A stretch of 64,000 nucleotides of DNA, from positions 2,828,339 to 2,892,338 of the forward strand of contig NZ_HG315690.1 of NCBI RefSeq assembly GCF_000455345.1, given 5' to 3'. The position numbers and the translations under genes are program-made. Origin of the DNA: Halopiger goleimassiliensis. GTDB lineage: Archaea > Halobacteriota > Halobacteria > Halobacteriales > Natrialbaceae. Below, one piece after another: positions 6,825-15,676 of this stretch. Under the pieces are notes generated by a model, which was not told the DNA's origin, did no database searches, and saw only the letters and a program-made list of their open reading frames with translations. Each line of letters opens with the position of its first letter. Position 1 is the stretch's first letter.

Positions 6825-9101
6825 TCAGGATCGGTCTTCGCCGACGAACGGGAGCCGTTCGCGGGCCAGTTCGTCGACCGCAGCGATGGCCGCGTCGGCC
6901 TCGCCACGGTCGACGCCCCCGCCGTAGACCGCGCGCTCGTAACACGCCTGCACGGTTTGTACCCGATCGTCGGTCGCGAGCCCGTCGCTCGACGGCTCCG
7001 CGTCGGCCTCGCGCTCGAGCGCCCGCAGGTAGGCACGGGGGGATTCGCCGGGACGGCGCGGCCGGTACTCGCGGGCGAGCAGGCCCTCGAGGCGGCGGAA
7101 CGCGCGTTCGGCGTCAGCGTTGGGGTCGTGGCGACGACCGTGCCAGTAGAGAGCGAGCATCTCCCGGGCGCGGGCCGTCACGCCGGTCCGTCGCACGCCG
7201 GCGGCAAAGCCGGCGATGACGACGGCCGCGAGCGCGAGCGTCTCCCGGGAAACCGACACGGGGAGACTCAGTCCGTCGCCCTCGTCCGGTTGAGAGACCA
7301 CGGCCGACTCGTTCGACTCGCCCTCGACCGGGTCGTCGGTCTGGACCGGCGGATCGTCGACCTCGGGCGGATCGGTCTCGGACCCGTTCTCCTCGAACGG
7401 GCGGTCCTCGTCCCCTGTCGACGCCTCGCGGTCCGGGTCGGGGTCCTCCGACGGCGTCTCCGCGGGCATCTCGAGGTCGTCGACGGACGGATCGTCGAGC
7501 GGTTCCTGGTGGACGGCGTCGCGGTCCGACGGCGGGGTCGGCTCGAAGGGGACCCAGCCGTACTCCGGGAAGTAGACCTCGACCCAGGCGTGGGCGTCGA
7601 GGCCGCGGACGAGGTAGGTATCGTCGCCGATCGGTTCGCCGCTGGTGTAGCCGGTCACGTAGCGGGCCGGCACGCCCTCCGCGCGGAGCATCTGGGTCAT
7701 CGTCGTCGCGTAGTAGACGCAGTAGCCTTCCTGCATCTCGAGCAGGAACGCCTCGGCGACGTTCCCGTCGGGCCGCTCGACGTCGAGGGAGTAGGACTTC
7801 GCCGAGCGGAGGTAGCTCTCGATGGCGACGGCCTTCTCGTAGGGCGTCTCGGCGTCGCCCGTGATCGTCGCGGTCCGTTCGTCGAACGCGCTCGAAGTGG
7901 CTTCGGGTCGCTGGAGGTAGTGGCTCTCGATCTCGTCGGGGTAGTCGGTGCCGGCACGCTGGAGTCGCTCGGGATCGCGCTCGAGCACCGCGCTCTCGAC
8001 GGTGTAGGTCTCACCCTCGCGGAGCACCGAGTCGGTGTGGATCTGGCCGTGCGTCGAGACCGTCGCATCCCGGGCCGCCGGGCCGTCGACCGAGACGGGG
8101 TGGGGGGCGACGGGCATGACGCCCAGGTCCGTCTCCGCCCGGATGGCCTGTTCGACCCGCTCGTGCTCGCCCGCCGGCACCGGAAGCCGGCCGAGATCGG
8201 TCTCCTGGCCGGATCGGAGCCACTCGTCGCCGGTGAAGCGGTCGTAGACGCCCGTCCGCCAGTAGGACGGCCTGTCGGTCCGGACGGTGAACCGGGGTTC
8301 CGGCGAGAGGTCGACCGATCCCGCGATGCCGGATCGATCAGGCGAGTGGTCCATCGCCCCCTCGAGCGTGTCCGGTCCCGTGCCGGCCGTCGCCGGCCCG
8401 CTCGACCCGCCGGGAACGACCGTCACCCCGACCCCCAGCGAGAGGACGATGACGACCGCGAACAGCAGGGCGATCAGATCCACCTGGGCGATCGACCCGT
8501 CCCGCCGTGCGAGGTCGCCGAAGCCGACGGTCGCGAGCGCCGCGAGCGTTCCGACCAGGGTGACCGTCGTCCCCGCATCGCCGGTCAACACGAGGAAACA
8601 CAGTGCCATCCCACCCGGGATCACGCTCGAGACGTACCGCCCGCGCAGGGCGAGGTACCACGACAGGAACACGGGTGTGGGGACGAACGCCATCGTCCAG
8701 GTTCCCGCCTCGATCATCTGGAGCAGCGGGAGGCCGGTCGCGAGCGTCAGCGTGTCCGCGACGACCTCGTCGAGCGCGGAGACGACCACGTCCGCGCCGA
8801 CGCCGGCGATCTCGAGGTAGTAGGCGAAGCCGCCGACGCCGGCGACGATCGCCAGCGGTGCGGCCGTCCGCGGACGGATCGTCCGGGCCAGTATCGTGGC
8901 CGCGAGCAGCGACGCGCCCACGATGGCGAACAGCGTCCCCGTGCCGCCGACGACGCGGGTCACCTCGCGCAACACGCTGACGTACGAGGCCGTCAGCACC
9001 AGCACGCTTCCGATCGCCAGCAGTCGGTAGGTGCCCCCGCCGCGGTCGAACTCGAGCGATCCGAACCACTCGCGCGGACGGGTTCCGGTTCCGGTACTCA
9101 T
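6825..9101 (-). CDS. TgpA-like membrane transglutaminase (DUF3488 + transglutaminase + DUF4129)
   Basis: This is a 758-residue membrane protein. N-terminal transmembrane helices span about residues 25-230, an extracellular region follows, then a transglutaminase-like core with Cys461 (EGYCVYYATT) and His504 (DAHAWVEVYFP); the third residue of the triad falls at FEPTPP with Glu520 where Asp is common. An acidic linker of about 90 residues leads to one more TM helix near 635-650 and a cytoplasmic DUF4129-like region. It is the last gene of a three-gene operon: its start overlaps the end of the DUF58 gene by four bases. The trio MoxR-DUF58-TgpA is widespread; a role in envelope or S-layer protein maturation is inference. 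Confidence 0.9.
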   Translation of the reverse strand: MSTGTGTRPREWFGSLEFDRGGGTYRLLAIGSVLVLTASYVSVLREVTRVVGGTGTLFAIVGASLLAATILARTIRPRTAAPLAIVAGVGGFAYYLEIAGVGADVVVSALDEVVADTLTLATGLPLLQMIEAGTWTMAFVPTPVFLSWYLALRGRYVSSVIPGGMALCFLVLTGDAGTTVTLVGTLAALATVGFGDLARRDGSIAQVDLIALLFAVVIVLSLGVGVTVVPGGSSGPATAGTGPDTLEGAMDHSPDRSGIAGSVDLSPEPRFTVRTDRPSYWRTGVYDRFTGDEWLRSGQETDLGRLPVPAGEHERVEQAIRAETDLGVMPVAPHPVSVDGPAARDATVSTHGQIHTDSVLREGETYTVESAVLERDPERLQRAGTDYPDEIESHYLQRPEATSSAFDERTATITGDAETPYEKAVAIESYLRSAKSYSLDVERPDGNVAEAFLLEMQEGYCVYYATTMTQMLRAEGVPARYVTGYTSGEPIGDDTYLVRGLDAHAWVEVYFPEYGWVPFEPTPPSDRDAVHQEPLDDPSVDDLEMPAETPSEDPDPDREASTGDEDRPFEENGSETDPPEVDDPPVQTDDPVEGESNESAVVSQPDEGDGLSLPVSVSRETLALAAVVIAGFAAGVRRTGVTARAREMLALYWHGRRHDPNADAERAFRRLEGLLAREYRPRRPGESPRAYLRALEREADAEPSSDGLATDDRVQTVQACYERAVYGGGVDRGEADAAIAAVDELARERLPFVGEDRS

Positions 9102-10165
9102 ACGCTCACCTCCGGTGTAGCGGCCGTCTCCGACGACGGACGCGGCTCCAGGCCCGCGAGCCGACTCGCCCGCGTGGCGTCGGCGGCTCCCCGAAGCGTC
9201 TCGAACGCCACGTCGGTGTTCCCGATCGTGATCGTCGTGCCGCTCTCGTCGGTTCGAACGAAGACGTCGCCGGCGGTTCGCTCCCGGGCCTCGAGGTCGC
9301 TGCCGTCGGTCGTCGCGAGCGACTCGAGGATCGCCCGGTAGTGGTCCTGGCCGGTCGCCGGCGGCCGGCGTTCACCCTCGAGGACGAGCCCGACGGCCAC
9401 GTTCTGCTCGAGCAGACAGGTCACGAGCGTCGCGACGGCGGTGGCGAACTCGTCGGCGCTGGCGGCCGCCCCCTCGGCAGCGACGGTCACCGAGCCGGCC
9501 TCCTCGTCGGCGACGTGTTCGGCGACGACGAGGTCCTCGTCCGCCCGTTTCGCGCTGGCTTTCCAGTGGACGTCGCGCATGGGATCGCCGCGACGGTACG
9601 CCCGCAGGTGGTCGAACTCGTCGCGCTGGTCCCGGAACGCCGTCTCGACCCGAGATCGAAGTTGGCGGGCGGCCGCGCCGTCGGCCTCGTAGACGCGGGG
9701 GTAGACGACGACCGGCGACGTCTCCTCGTAGACGAACCGTCGCGAGACGAGCCCGAAGACGTCGGTGACGGTGATCGACAGCGGGCCGATCGCCCGTCGC
9801 CCGCGCCCCTCGAGGCGGACGTCGTACTCGAGGCGCGTCTGCCCCTCGAGGGTCGTCTCGAATCGGGCCGGGCCGTCGACCGGCGTGAGGACGGGACCGA
9901 CGCCGTCGCGGACGGTGGCGGCGATCGCTCGATCGGTTTCGACGGTGACCGCGACGGTCCGGCGGTCGCCGGGAAAGCCGTCGTCGACGGGGTAGCGCCG
10001 CACGGTGGGCCTGTCCGCGATCGCGACGATCGCGACGGCGGCGACGCTTACGACGAGCAGCGGCGCGACGAGGGCGTTGAGCGATCGAGGGCCGTGTTGC
10101 CACCCCGTCGCCAGCGCGGCGACGACGACGGCGACGACGGCCCAGCCTCTGGCAGTGGGTCGCAT
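9098..10165 (-). CDS. DUF58 domain protein
   Basis: A 355-residue protein has two N-terminal transmembrane helices (about residues 8-25 and 30-48) and a DUF58 domain whose signature DPMRDVHWKASAKRADEDLVV lies near residues 195-215. DUF58 proteins are distant von Willebrand A-like proteins and nearly always sit beside a MoxR ATPase, as here: the MoxR gene ends 6 bases before this start. It overlaps the TgpA gene by 4 bases. It presumably links the cytoplasmic ATPase to the membrane transglutaminase; that is inferred from context. Confidence 0.9.
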   Translation of the reverse strand: MRPTARGWAVVAVVVAALATGWQHGPRSLNALVAPLLVVSVAAVAIVAIADRPTVRRYPVDDGFPGDRRTVAVTVETDRAIAATVRDGVGPVLTPVDGPARFETTLEGQTRLEYDVRLEGRGRRAIGPLSITVTDVFGLVSRRFVYEETSPVVVYPRVYEADGAAARQLRSRVETAFRDQRDEFDHLRAYRRGDPMRDVHWKASAKRADEDLVVAEHVADEEAGSVTVAAEGAAASADEFATAVATLVTCLLEQNVAVGLVLEGERRPPATGQDHYRAILESLATTDGSDLEARERTAGDVFVRTDESGTTITIGNTDVAFETLRGAADATRASRLAGLEPRPSSETAATPEVSV

Positions 10166-10171
10166 CGGTAT

Positions 10172-11158
10172 TCAGGCGTCGGGATCGACGGGAACCTGCT
10201 CGAGGGCATCGGCGACGACCGTCTCACCGTCGCGCCCGCGGTCGGCCGTGTGGATCCGGTGTGCGAGAACGGCCGGGGCCTCGGCCTGCACGTCGTCGGG
10301 CACGACGTAATCGCGACCGTCGGCGGCGGCCCGCGCCTGTGCCACCCGCAGGAGGGAGATCGATCCGCGGGGGCTGACCCCGACCTCCGCGCGTTCGCGG
10401 GTGTAGCCCGCGAGTCGGGTCACGTAGTCCCGGACCGGAGTTTCGACGCGGACGCTCGCGACCGTCCGGCGGGCGCGGACGAGCGTCTCGCGGTCGGTCA
10501 CCGGCTCGAGTGACTCGATCGGGTGATCCCCGACGGTCCGCCCGAGCAGGTCCGACTCCTCCTCGGGATCGGGATAGCCGAGGTGGAGTTTCTTCGTGAA
10601 CCGGTCGAGTTCCGCGAACGGGAGTTCGTAGGTTCGGTTGGGTTCGACCGCGTTCTGGGTCGCGATGACGACGAACGGCTGGGGGAGGGAACGCGTCTCG
10701 CCGTCGACGGTGACCTGTCCCTCTTCCATCGCCTCGAGCAGCGCCGACTGGGTCTTCGGCGGGGCGCGGTTGATCTCGTCGCCCAGAACGACGTTGCCGA
10801 AGACGGGACCGGGCTGGAACTCGAACTCCCGGCGCTGCTCGTTGAAGACGTTGACGCCGGTGACGTCCGTCGGCAGCAGGTCGGGCGTGAACTGGATGCG
10901 ACTGAACTCACAGTCGATCGACCTGGCGATCGATCGGGCCAGCATCGTCTTGCCGACGCCGGGGACATCCTCGAGCAGGACGTGGCCGCGGCCGAGGAGG
11001 GCGGTGAGCACGTGTTCGACGACCTCGCCGTGGCCGACGATCACGCGCGAGACGTTCGTCTGGATCTCCGAAGTGAGGTCGGCGACCGCCGAGACCGACA
11101 GCGGGTCCTCCTCACCCATCGACAGTTCCGTCGGCGGGGTTTGATCGACGTCGCTCAT
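10172..11158 (-). CDS. MoxR-family AAA+ ATPase
   Basis: This is a 328-residue MoxR ATPase (chaperone-like AAA+). Walker A is EDVPGVGKTMLARS and Walker B is VVLGDEINRAPPKTQSALLEAMEE, a diagnostic MoxR block; sensor region ATQNAVEPNRTYELPFAELDRF follows. The start at 11158 (MSDVDQTPP) was chosen over a longer frame because upstream residues are unlike the family. It is the first gene of the operon with DUF58 and TgpA. Upstream, TTATTATG on the minus strand near 11228 may be the TATA box, leaving a short leader. Confidence 0.92.
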   Translation of the reverse strand: MSDVDQTPPTELSMGEEDPLSVSAVADLTSEIQTNVSRVIVGHGEVVEHVLTALLGRGHVLLEDVPGVGKTMLARSIARSIDCEFSRIQFTPDLLPTDVTGVNVFNEQRREFEFQPGPVFGNVVLGDEINRAPPKTQSALLEAMEEGQVTVDGETRSLPQPFVVIATQNAVEPNRTYELPFAELDRFTKKLHLGYPDPEEESDLLGRTVGDHPIESLEPVTDRETLVRARRTVASVRVETPVRDYVTRLAGYTRERAEVGVSPRGSISLLRVAQARAAADGRDYVVPDDVQAEAPAVLAHRIHTADRGRDGETVVADALEQVPVDPDA

Positions 11159-11405
11159 CGCTGATGCGGGGTTGCGGGGGGAGTGGCGACCGGATGGCTG
11201 TACGTACCCGTCAGAAGGCGGCTCATAATAACGAATCGTCGGTACCGAAATATATGCGTTGTGCCGACCATGCTCGAGCGTCGGCCATCGGAGCCGTCGC
11301 TCCCCGTCGTTCGACGACGCTCCAAGAAGCATAGACCACCGACGGAATCGGAGAGCCGTCGCTGGTCACGTAACGATCTGAAAACGATACCCCTTCTGAA
11401 TCGGC

Positions 11406-11600
11406 TTACAGGCGCTCGAGGTTCGACGCGCGCGGGCCTTTCTCGGCCTGCTCGATGTCGAATTCGACTTCCTGCCCCTCCTCGAGGTCAGGACCGCCGA
11501 CGTCCTCCATGTGGAAGAACACGTCCTCGTCCGCGTCCTCAGTCTCGATGAAACCGTAGCCGCCAGTGTCGTTGAAGAATGCGACCGTACCTTTCGCCAT
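11406..11600 (-). CDS. cspA: Cold-shock domain protein
   Basis: A 64-residue single CSD (OB-fold) RNA chaperone shows RNP1 as GGYGFIE and RNP2 as DVFFHMEDV. A TATA box ATTTATAT (minus strand, 11627-11634) is 27-34 bases upstream. GAGGTG five bases before the ATG resembles a Shine-Dalgarno, although the predicted RNA start leaves little room for it. Strong expression is likely for this family. Confidence 0.94.
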   Translation of the reverse strand: MAKGTVAFFNDTGGYGFIETEDADEDVFFHMEDVGGPDLEEGQEVEFDIEQAEKGPRASNLERL

Positions 11601-11625
11601 TGCACCTCAACAGAATCACGTCTCG

Positions 11626-11635
11626 GATATAAATG
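11626..11635 (-). promoter_or_regulatory. TATA box of the cold-shock gene
   Basis: ATTTATATCC on the minus strand is about 30 bases before the ATG at 11600 and is the best TATA match in this part of the window. Confidence 0.6.
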
Positions 11636-11706
11636 TTCGGGAGGCGTCTCCCTGCATCGGGGCGATATCGGTCGGTACGCAGTCGGTTGCCGGCCACCAT
11701 CGGCGG

Positions 11707-12144
11707 CTACCACTCCTTGCACGTTGGACAGACGACCGCGCCGTCGTCCGTCCAGGCGCGCTCGGTCGATTCCCCGCAGCGCTCGCAGTCGTACTCCCCC
11801 CAGGCGTAGGTCCGAGTCGGCTCTCCAGCATCGGCATCGTCCTCGAATCCGGCGTCGACGTCGTCTTCGAACGTCCCGTCTGCCCCCGATTTCGCGTCCG
11901 TCTCCGTTTTCGTCCCGTCCGTCTCGAGGGCGTCGTCCGCGTTTGCGGTCTCCCCCTCGAGGTTCGCGGTCGCTGCGGCGGATTCGGCCCCGTCGGTGTC
12001 GCCGTCGACGCCCGCCTCGGTACCGTCCTCGTCGGTTCCATCGCCCTCGTCCGCCGCGTCCGCGCTCTCGGCTGACGCCGACTCGAGGAACTCGGTGAGC
12101 GTCGCGTCTTCGGTCACACGCGAGCGTACGAACGGGGTTCGCAT
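11707..12144 (-). CDS. Acidic haloarchaeal protein with C-terminal zinc ribbon
   Basis: A 145-residue protein begins MRTPFVRSRVTEDATLTEFL. About 85 residues of low-complexity Ala/Asp/Glu/Thr sequence follow, then a compact zinc ribbon CERCGES...VVCPTCKEW. The N-terminal VTEDATLTEFL and C-terminal ribbon resemble a small family of uncharacterised haloarchaeal proteins; the middle is a disordered linker. The start at 12144 is preferred because upstream residues in the same frame lose acidic character. No function can be assigned. Confidence 0.72.
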   Translation of the reverse strand: MRTPFVRSRVTEDATLTEFLESASAESADAADEGDGTDEDGTEAGVDGDTDGAESAAATANLEGETANADDALETDGTKTETDAKSGADGTFEDDVDAGFEDDADAGEPTRTYAWGEYDCERCGESTERAWTDDGAVVCPTCKEW

Positions 12145-12292
12145 AGTGATACCGACTCCGGACGCCGACCGGGATCGGCCACCGCACACGTCGACGCGGG
12201 CCACACCGCGGACGCCGTGTGCCGAACGAATCGGCCGGCAGCACCTGCGGGAGACCGGCACGGCCAAGTAGTACCGGTCGAAAGGGTCGCAT

Positions 12293-12487
12293 ATGGAATC
12301 CGCCGCAGTGCTGAACGTACTCGTGGACAACATCGTGGAAGCGACCAGCCTCTTCGGCGACATCGCGGCCGGCGAGGGACTCGCACCGTTGCTCGTGCTG
12401 GCGGGGACGCTCCTGATCGTCTTCTCGATGGCCGTCTTCGGCGTCCTCACGCTGGGTGCCATCGGCAGCCTCTTTACCTCGAGTTAA
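12293..12487 (+). CDS. Small two-helix membrane protein
   Basis: A 64-residue protein has an N-terminal amphipathic region (residues 1-25) and a long hydrophobic stretch (about 29-60, LAPLLVLAGTLLIVFSMAVF) that could form one long or two short membrane helices. No cysteine or charged motif is visible. I do not recognise a characterised family. It lies between divergent neighbours and is probably monocistronic. Confidence 0.6.
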   Translation: MESAAVLNVLVDNIVEATSLFGDIAAGEGLAPLLVLAGTLLIVFSMAVFGVLTLGAIGSLFTSS

Positions 12488-12518
12488 CGCGGCCACCCGT
12501 TCGAATCGTCCGGCGGAG

Positions 12519-13532
12519 TTACGATACCTGCGCGAGCGCCTCGCTCGCGCGCTCGATCGCGTCCTCGAGGTCCGGCCCCAGGGGCGAGCCGACCACGATC
12601 CCGTCGACGTGCTCGAGCGCCGCGGCGAACCGCTCGGCGACGGTCTCGGTCGTTCCGGCGATACAGAAGGCGTCGATCATGGCCGGCGTCACGTGGCCGA
12701 ACGCCTCGTTCAACTCCCCACGCTCCAGGGCGTCGCTGACGTTCGCCGCCGCCTCGCGGTCGACGTCGTGGCGCTCGAGGACCGGGTCGGCCGCGCCGCC
12801 GACGATGAACGCCACCGGCGGCCGGGCTGCCTCGCGAGCCGCCTCGGCCGTCGCTGCCACGCTGACGCTCGCGAACGCTAGCGACTCGAACGACCCGTAC
12901 TCGTCGGGTCGGTCCTCGAGCCCCTGCTCGAGTTGTGCGGCCGACCACTCGAGGTCGCGGGGATGGGCGGCGTTGATCAACACGCCGTCGGCGTGTTTCG
13001 CGCTCATCCGGAGCATGTGTGGCCCCTGCGCGCCGACGTAAACCGGAATCCCGTCGTCGGGCTCGAGGTTCAACGACGCGTCCGTCGCGGTGAAGGTCCC
13101 CTCGTGGGAAACCGTCTCGCCCGCCCAGAGGTCGCGGGCGACGTCGAACGTCTCGAGGACGCGCCGGAGCGGTCGGTCGCGCTGGATCCCGAGGGTCGAA
13201 AGCGAGGAGCGATCCCCCGCACCGACGCCGAAGACGGCGCGTCCGTCGCTGACTTCGTCGATCGTCGCCGTCTGGGCGGCGAGTTTCACAGGGTGGGTCT
13301 CGTAGGGGTTGACGACCCCCGGTCCCAGGCGGACGTCGGCGGTCGCCTCGGCCATCCGCGAGAGGGTCACGAACGGGTCGCGGTTGAAGTAGTGGCTGCT
13401 CGCGAACGCGAGGTCGAAGCCGGCCGCCTCGGCGTCCGCGGCCAGGGAGGCGATCCGATCCGGCGGGTGTTCCGGCGTGAGTTCGATCCCCCACGTCGGA
13501 TCCCTGGCCGCGCTCGAGCGGTCGGCAGTCAT
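12519..13532 (-). CDS. LLM-class F420-dependent oxidoreductase (Mer-like)
   Basis: This 337-residue protein has the bacterial-luciferase-like TIM barrel used by F420-dependent enzymes, and resembles methylenetetrahydromethanopterin reductase-type proteins. Visible are FASSHYFNRDPF, the VRLGPGVVNPYETHPVKLA block, and GRAVFGVGAGDRSSL near residue 105. Haloarchaea lack methanogenesis, so it probably reduces a folate or another substrate with F420H2. The ATG at 13532 overlaps the stop of the upstream small gene as ATGA, which supports this start over one 15 bases earlier. cofE, needed for F420 side-chain synthesis, is 1.3 kb upstream on the same strand. Confidence 0.85.
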   Translation of the reverse strand: MTADRSSAARDPTWGIELTPEHPPDRIASLAADAEAAGFDLAFASSHYFNRDPFVTLSRMAEATADVRLGPGVVNPYETHPVKLAAQTATIDEVSDGRAVFGVGAGDRSSLSTLGIQRDRPLRRVLETFDVARDLWAGETVSHEGTFTATDASLNLEPDDGIPVYVGAQGPHMLRMSAKHADGVLINAAHPRDLEWSAAQLEQGLEDRPDEYGSFESLAFASVSVAATAEAAREAARPPVAFIVGGAADPVLERHDVDREAAANVSDALERGELNEAFGHVTPAMIDAFCIAGTTETVAERFAAALEHVDGIVVGSPLGPDLEDAIERASEALAQVS

Positions 13533-13690
13533 CCGTCGTCCCTCCACGCCTTCGTTCGGTCGGTGCTCGCGGCGACCGTCTCGCCGCGCTCGTCCGCGGC
13601 ACGCTCGAGTGGTCCTCCTACTGGCTCGAGGGGTCGAGGGGCGCGGCCGGTGCGGATCGCGACGCGATCCGGTAGCTCGTGGCGATGCAT
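13529..13690 (-). CDS. 53-residue protein coupled to the F420 oxidoreductase
   Basis: A small basic protein begins MHRHELPDRVAIRTG and continues with PRPLEPVGGPLERAADERG. Its TGA overlaps the ATG of the oxidoreductase (ATGA), a hallmark of translational coupling. Composition, with His, Arg and Pro, is unlike the acidic average of the window but codon choice is normal. I cannot name a family. The reading is supported by the overlap and by clean third-position GC, not by homology. Confidence 0.55.
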   Translation of the reverse strand: MHRHELPDRVAIRTGRAPRPLEPVGGPLERAADERGETVAASTDRTKAWRDDG

Positions 13691-13794
13691 ACGACCAGCC
13701 TCGGCCAGCGCGGTAAAAAGCGCTCCGTCACCGGAGATGGGTGCCGTCGACGGCGGTCGACCGGCGCTCCCTGTTGGCCCGTCGACGGCCGATT

Positions 13795-13929
13795 TCAGCG
13801 GTCGAGCAACCGCTCGAGCAAACTGTCTTCCTCGTGCTTCTTCGAGGCCCACCACGTACCCAGGACGGGGATCGAAAACACGACTACCGCCGCGACGACG
13901 ATCAGCAGTAGCACGAGCGTTTCGACCAT
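13795..13929 (-). CDS. Small single-pass membrane protein
   Basis: This 44-residue protein begins MVETLVLLLIVVAAVVVFSIPVLG. It has one strong transmembrane helix (residues 4-25) followed by a charged cytoplasmic tail KKHEEDSLLERLLDR. It was picked because the hydrophobic helix and charged tail are an orderly membrane-protein pattern and codon use is normal. Function unknown. Confidence 0.6.
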   Translation of the reverse strand: MVETLVLLLIVVAAVVVFSIPVLGTWWASKKHEEDSLLERLLDR

Positions 13930-14020
13930 GGATTCCCGTATCGGCCGTACGATATCAGTGTACGGACGCGAAGCGCACGGCATCCGAGTTGCCGTCGACG
14001 ACCGCCGACCCGGTTGGCTG

Positions 14021-14806
14021 CTACGCCGCGCGCGCCTCGACGAACAGCGCGGCTCCGCGGCGGTCGAACGACGCGTCGGCGAACCCGGCCGCTCGAAGCC
14101 GGTCGTGGAGGTCCGCAACCGTGAACGGCTCGGCGTCGAGCACCTCGCGGGCGACCGCCCGGACCGGCGCGAGGTCGAGGACGTACGCCTCGGCGAGCGT
14201 CGCGGCGACGAACCGCCCGCCGGGGCGGAGCACGCGGTGGCTCTCCTCGAGCGCCGCCGCGACGTCGGGAAAGAGGTGCAACGCCCAGCTACAGACGACC
14301 CGATCGACCGCGTCGGTCTCGAGCCACAGATCGTCCGCGCTCATGCGGGCAAACGCCACGTTCTCGATCCCCGCCCGCGACGCAGTTCGCTGCGCGCGCT
14401 CGAGCATCCGCCCCGAAACGTCGACGCCGAGGACCGACGCGACCGCGGGCGCGAGCCGTCGCGTGAGCCGTCCAGTTCCGCAGGCGACGTCGAGGACTGC
14501 CTCCCCGCCCTCGAGGTCGAGCAGCGACGCGATCCGTTCGCGGTCGTCCAGCGGGGCGGCCGGGCCGCCGACGAAGCGGTAGAGCGGCCAGAACCAGAGC
14601 GGACTCTCGTAGAGAGGTGCCAGCCGGTCGAAAATCGAGGCCGGCGACGCGGCACCGGACGGGACGGGAAAGCGGGGAACCCCCTCGACGACGGGGATCC
14701 GCAGGCCGCAGTCGGGGCAGCGAACGGCCGCCCCGTCCGTCACGTCGGTCCGGAGTTCCCGACCGCACTGCCGGCAGACGTATCCGGGATCGAACGTCGT
14801 CGCCAT
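14021..14806 (-). CDS. Zinc-ribbon class I SAM methyltransferase
   Basis: This is a 261-residue methyltransferase. An N-terminal zinc ribbon (CRQCGREL...CPDCGLRIPVVEGVPRF) resembles the Trm112/RlmA-type lead-in. The Rossmann core has motif I VLDVACGTGRLTRRL, motif II VLGVDVSG, motif IV VDRVVCSWALHLFP and post-I RVLRPGGRFV. The ribbon suggests an RNA, quinone or small-molecule substrate; it cannot be decided from sequence. It ends with a stop just before the small membrane protein gene on the same strand. Confidence 0.85.
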   Translation of the reverse strand: MATTFDPGYVCRQCGRELRTDVTDGAAVRCPDCGLRIPVVEGVPRFPVPSGAASPASIFDRLAPLYESPLWFWPLYRFVGGPAAPLDDRERIASLLDLEGGEAVLDVACGTGRLTRRLAPAVASVLGVDVSGRMLERAQRTASRAGIENVAFARMSADDLWLETDAVDRVVCSWALHLFPDVAAALEESHRVLRPGGRFVAATLAEAYVLDLAPVRAVAREVLDAEPFTVADLHDRLRAAGFADASFDRRGAALFVEARAA

Positions 14807-14838
14807 CGCTCGCCTCTACGACGGCCGCCGACGTAAGG

Positions 14839-15609
14839 TCAGCCCTCGAACCTCCACCCGCGAAGCGCCTGGCGAATCAGGTCGTCCTCGACGCTGCGGA
14901 ACAGTTCGTCGCTTCCCTCGAGGTCGCCGAACTCCCAGTCGCGCACTGCGACGGCGGGGACGCCGTCGGCCCCCTCGCCGGTGACCAGGTTCGCGGCGGC
15001 GGCGAGTTCGTCGACGACCGCCTCGACCGTGACGCCGAGTTCACGGCCGTCGCGGTCGGGTTCGCCACGCCAGTCGCGGCTCGCGGGGATCCCCGCCCAG
15101 CCGATCGCGACGCCGCGCTGGCCGTGTCGGAACGGGCGGCCGCAGGTGTCCGTGACGATCACCGCGACGTCCTCGATGCCCCGTTCTGCCAGCCCGGATC
15201 GGATGCGCTCGGCGCTCTCGGTGGGCCGCTCGGGCAACAGCAGCAAGTCGTGATCGGGCACGTTCGACCGGTCGATCCCCGCGTTGACGCAGATGTGACC
15301 GAATCGCGTCTCGGTCAGCATGAACGGACACTCGATCAGCAACTCGGTGCTCTCCTCCAGGACCGCCTGGGCGAACCGCGGGTCCTTCTCCTCGCCCGCG
15401 ACCGCACCGATCCGGTCGGCCAGTTCCTGCGCCCGCCCGCTGACGGGGTAGTCCGCCAGGTCCGCCGTCCGCCCCTCGGCCTTCGAGACGACCGTGCTCG
15501 CGACCGTGAGCACGTCGCCCGGCTCGAGGGTGGCCCGATCGGCGATCATCGCGGCGAGGTCGTCGCCGGGACGGATCTCGGGCAGATCCGTCACTGGCTC
15601 GAGTTCCAT
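14839..15609 (-). CDS. cofE: Coenzyme F420-0:L-glutamate ligase
   Basis: This 256-residue enzyme adds glutamates to F420-0 using GTP. Family landmarks are EIRPGDDLAAMI, VLTVASTVVSKAEGR near residue 40, the metal-site region VTDTCGRPFRHGQRGVAIG near residue 152, and NLVTGEGADGVPAV near the C-terminus. Length is typical of the archaeal single-domain form, without the bacterial FbiB reductase extension. The neighbouring Mer-like oxidoreductase on the same strand is a plausible user of the cofactor. Confidence 0.95.
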   Translation of the reverse strand: MELEPVTDLPEIRPGDDLAAMIADRATLEPGDVLTVASTVVSKAEGRTADLADYPVSGRAQELADRIGAVAGEEKDPRFAQAVLEESTELLIECPFMLTETRFGHICVNAGIDRSNVPDHDLLLLPERPTESAERIRSGLAERGIEDVAVIVTDTCGRPFRHGQRGVAIGWAGIPASRDWRGEPDRDGRELGVTVEAVVDELAAAANLVTGEGADGVPAVAVRDWEFGDLEGSDELFRSVEDDLIRQALRGWRFEG

Positions 15610-15676
15610 ACCGGAGCGTGGGCGAGCGGCGTCAAAAACACACCGACCCCGTAGCTCGAGCGCGCCCGGGGATCGA

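Noticed and set aside
12484-13602. Long Arg/Pro-rich frames overlapping the F420 oxidoreductase and many similar frames elsewhere
   Set aside because: In DNA with very high third-position GC, antisense and off-frame ORFs are common; these have basic composition unlike haloarchaeal proteins and no domains.
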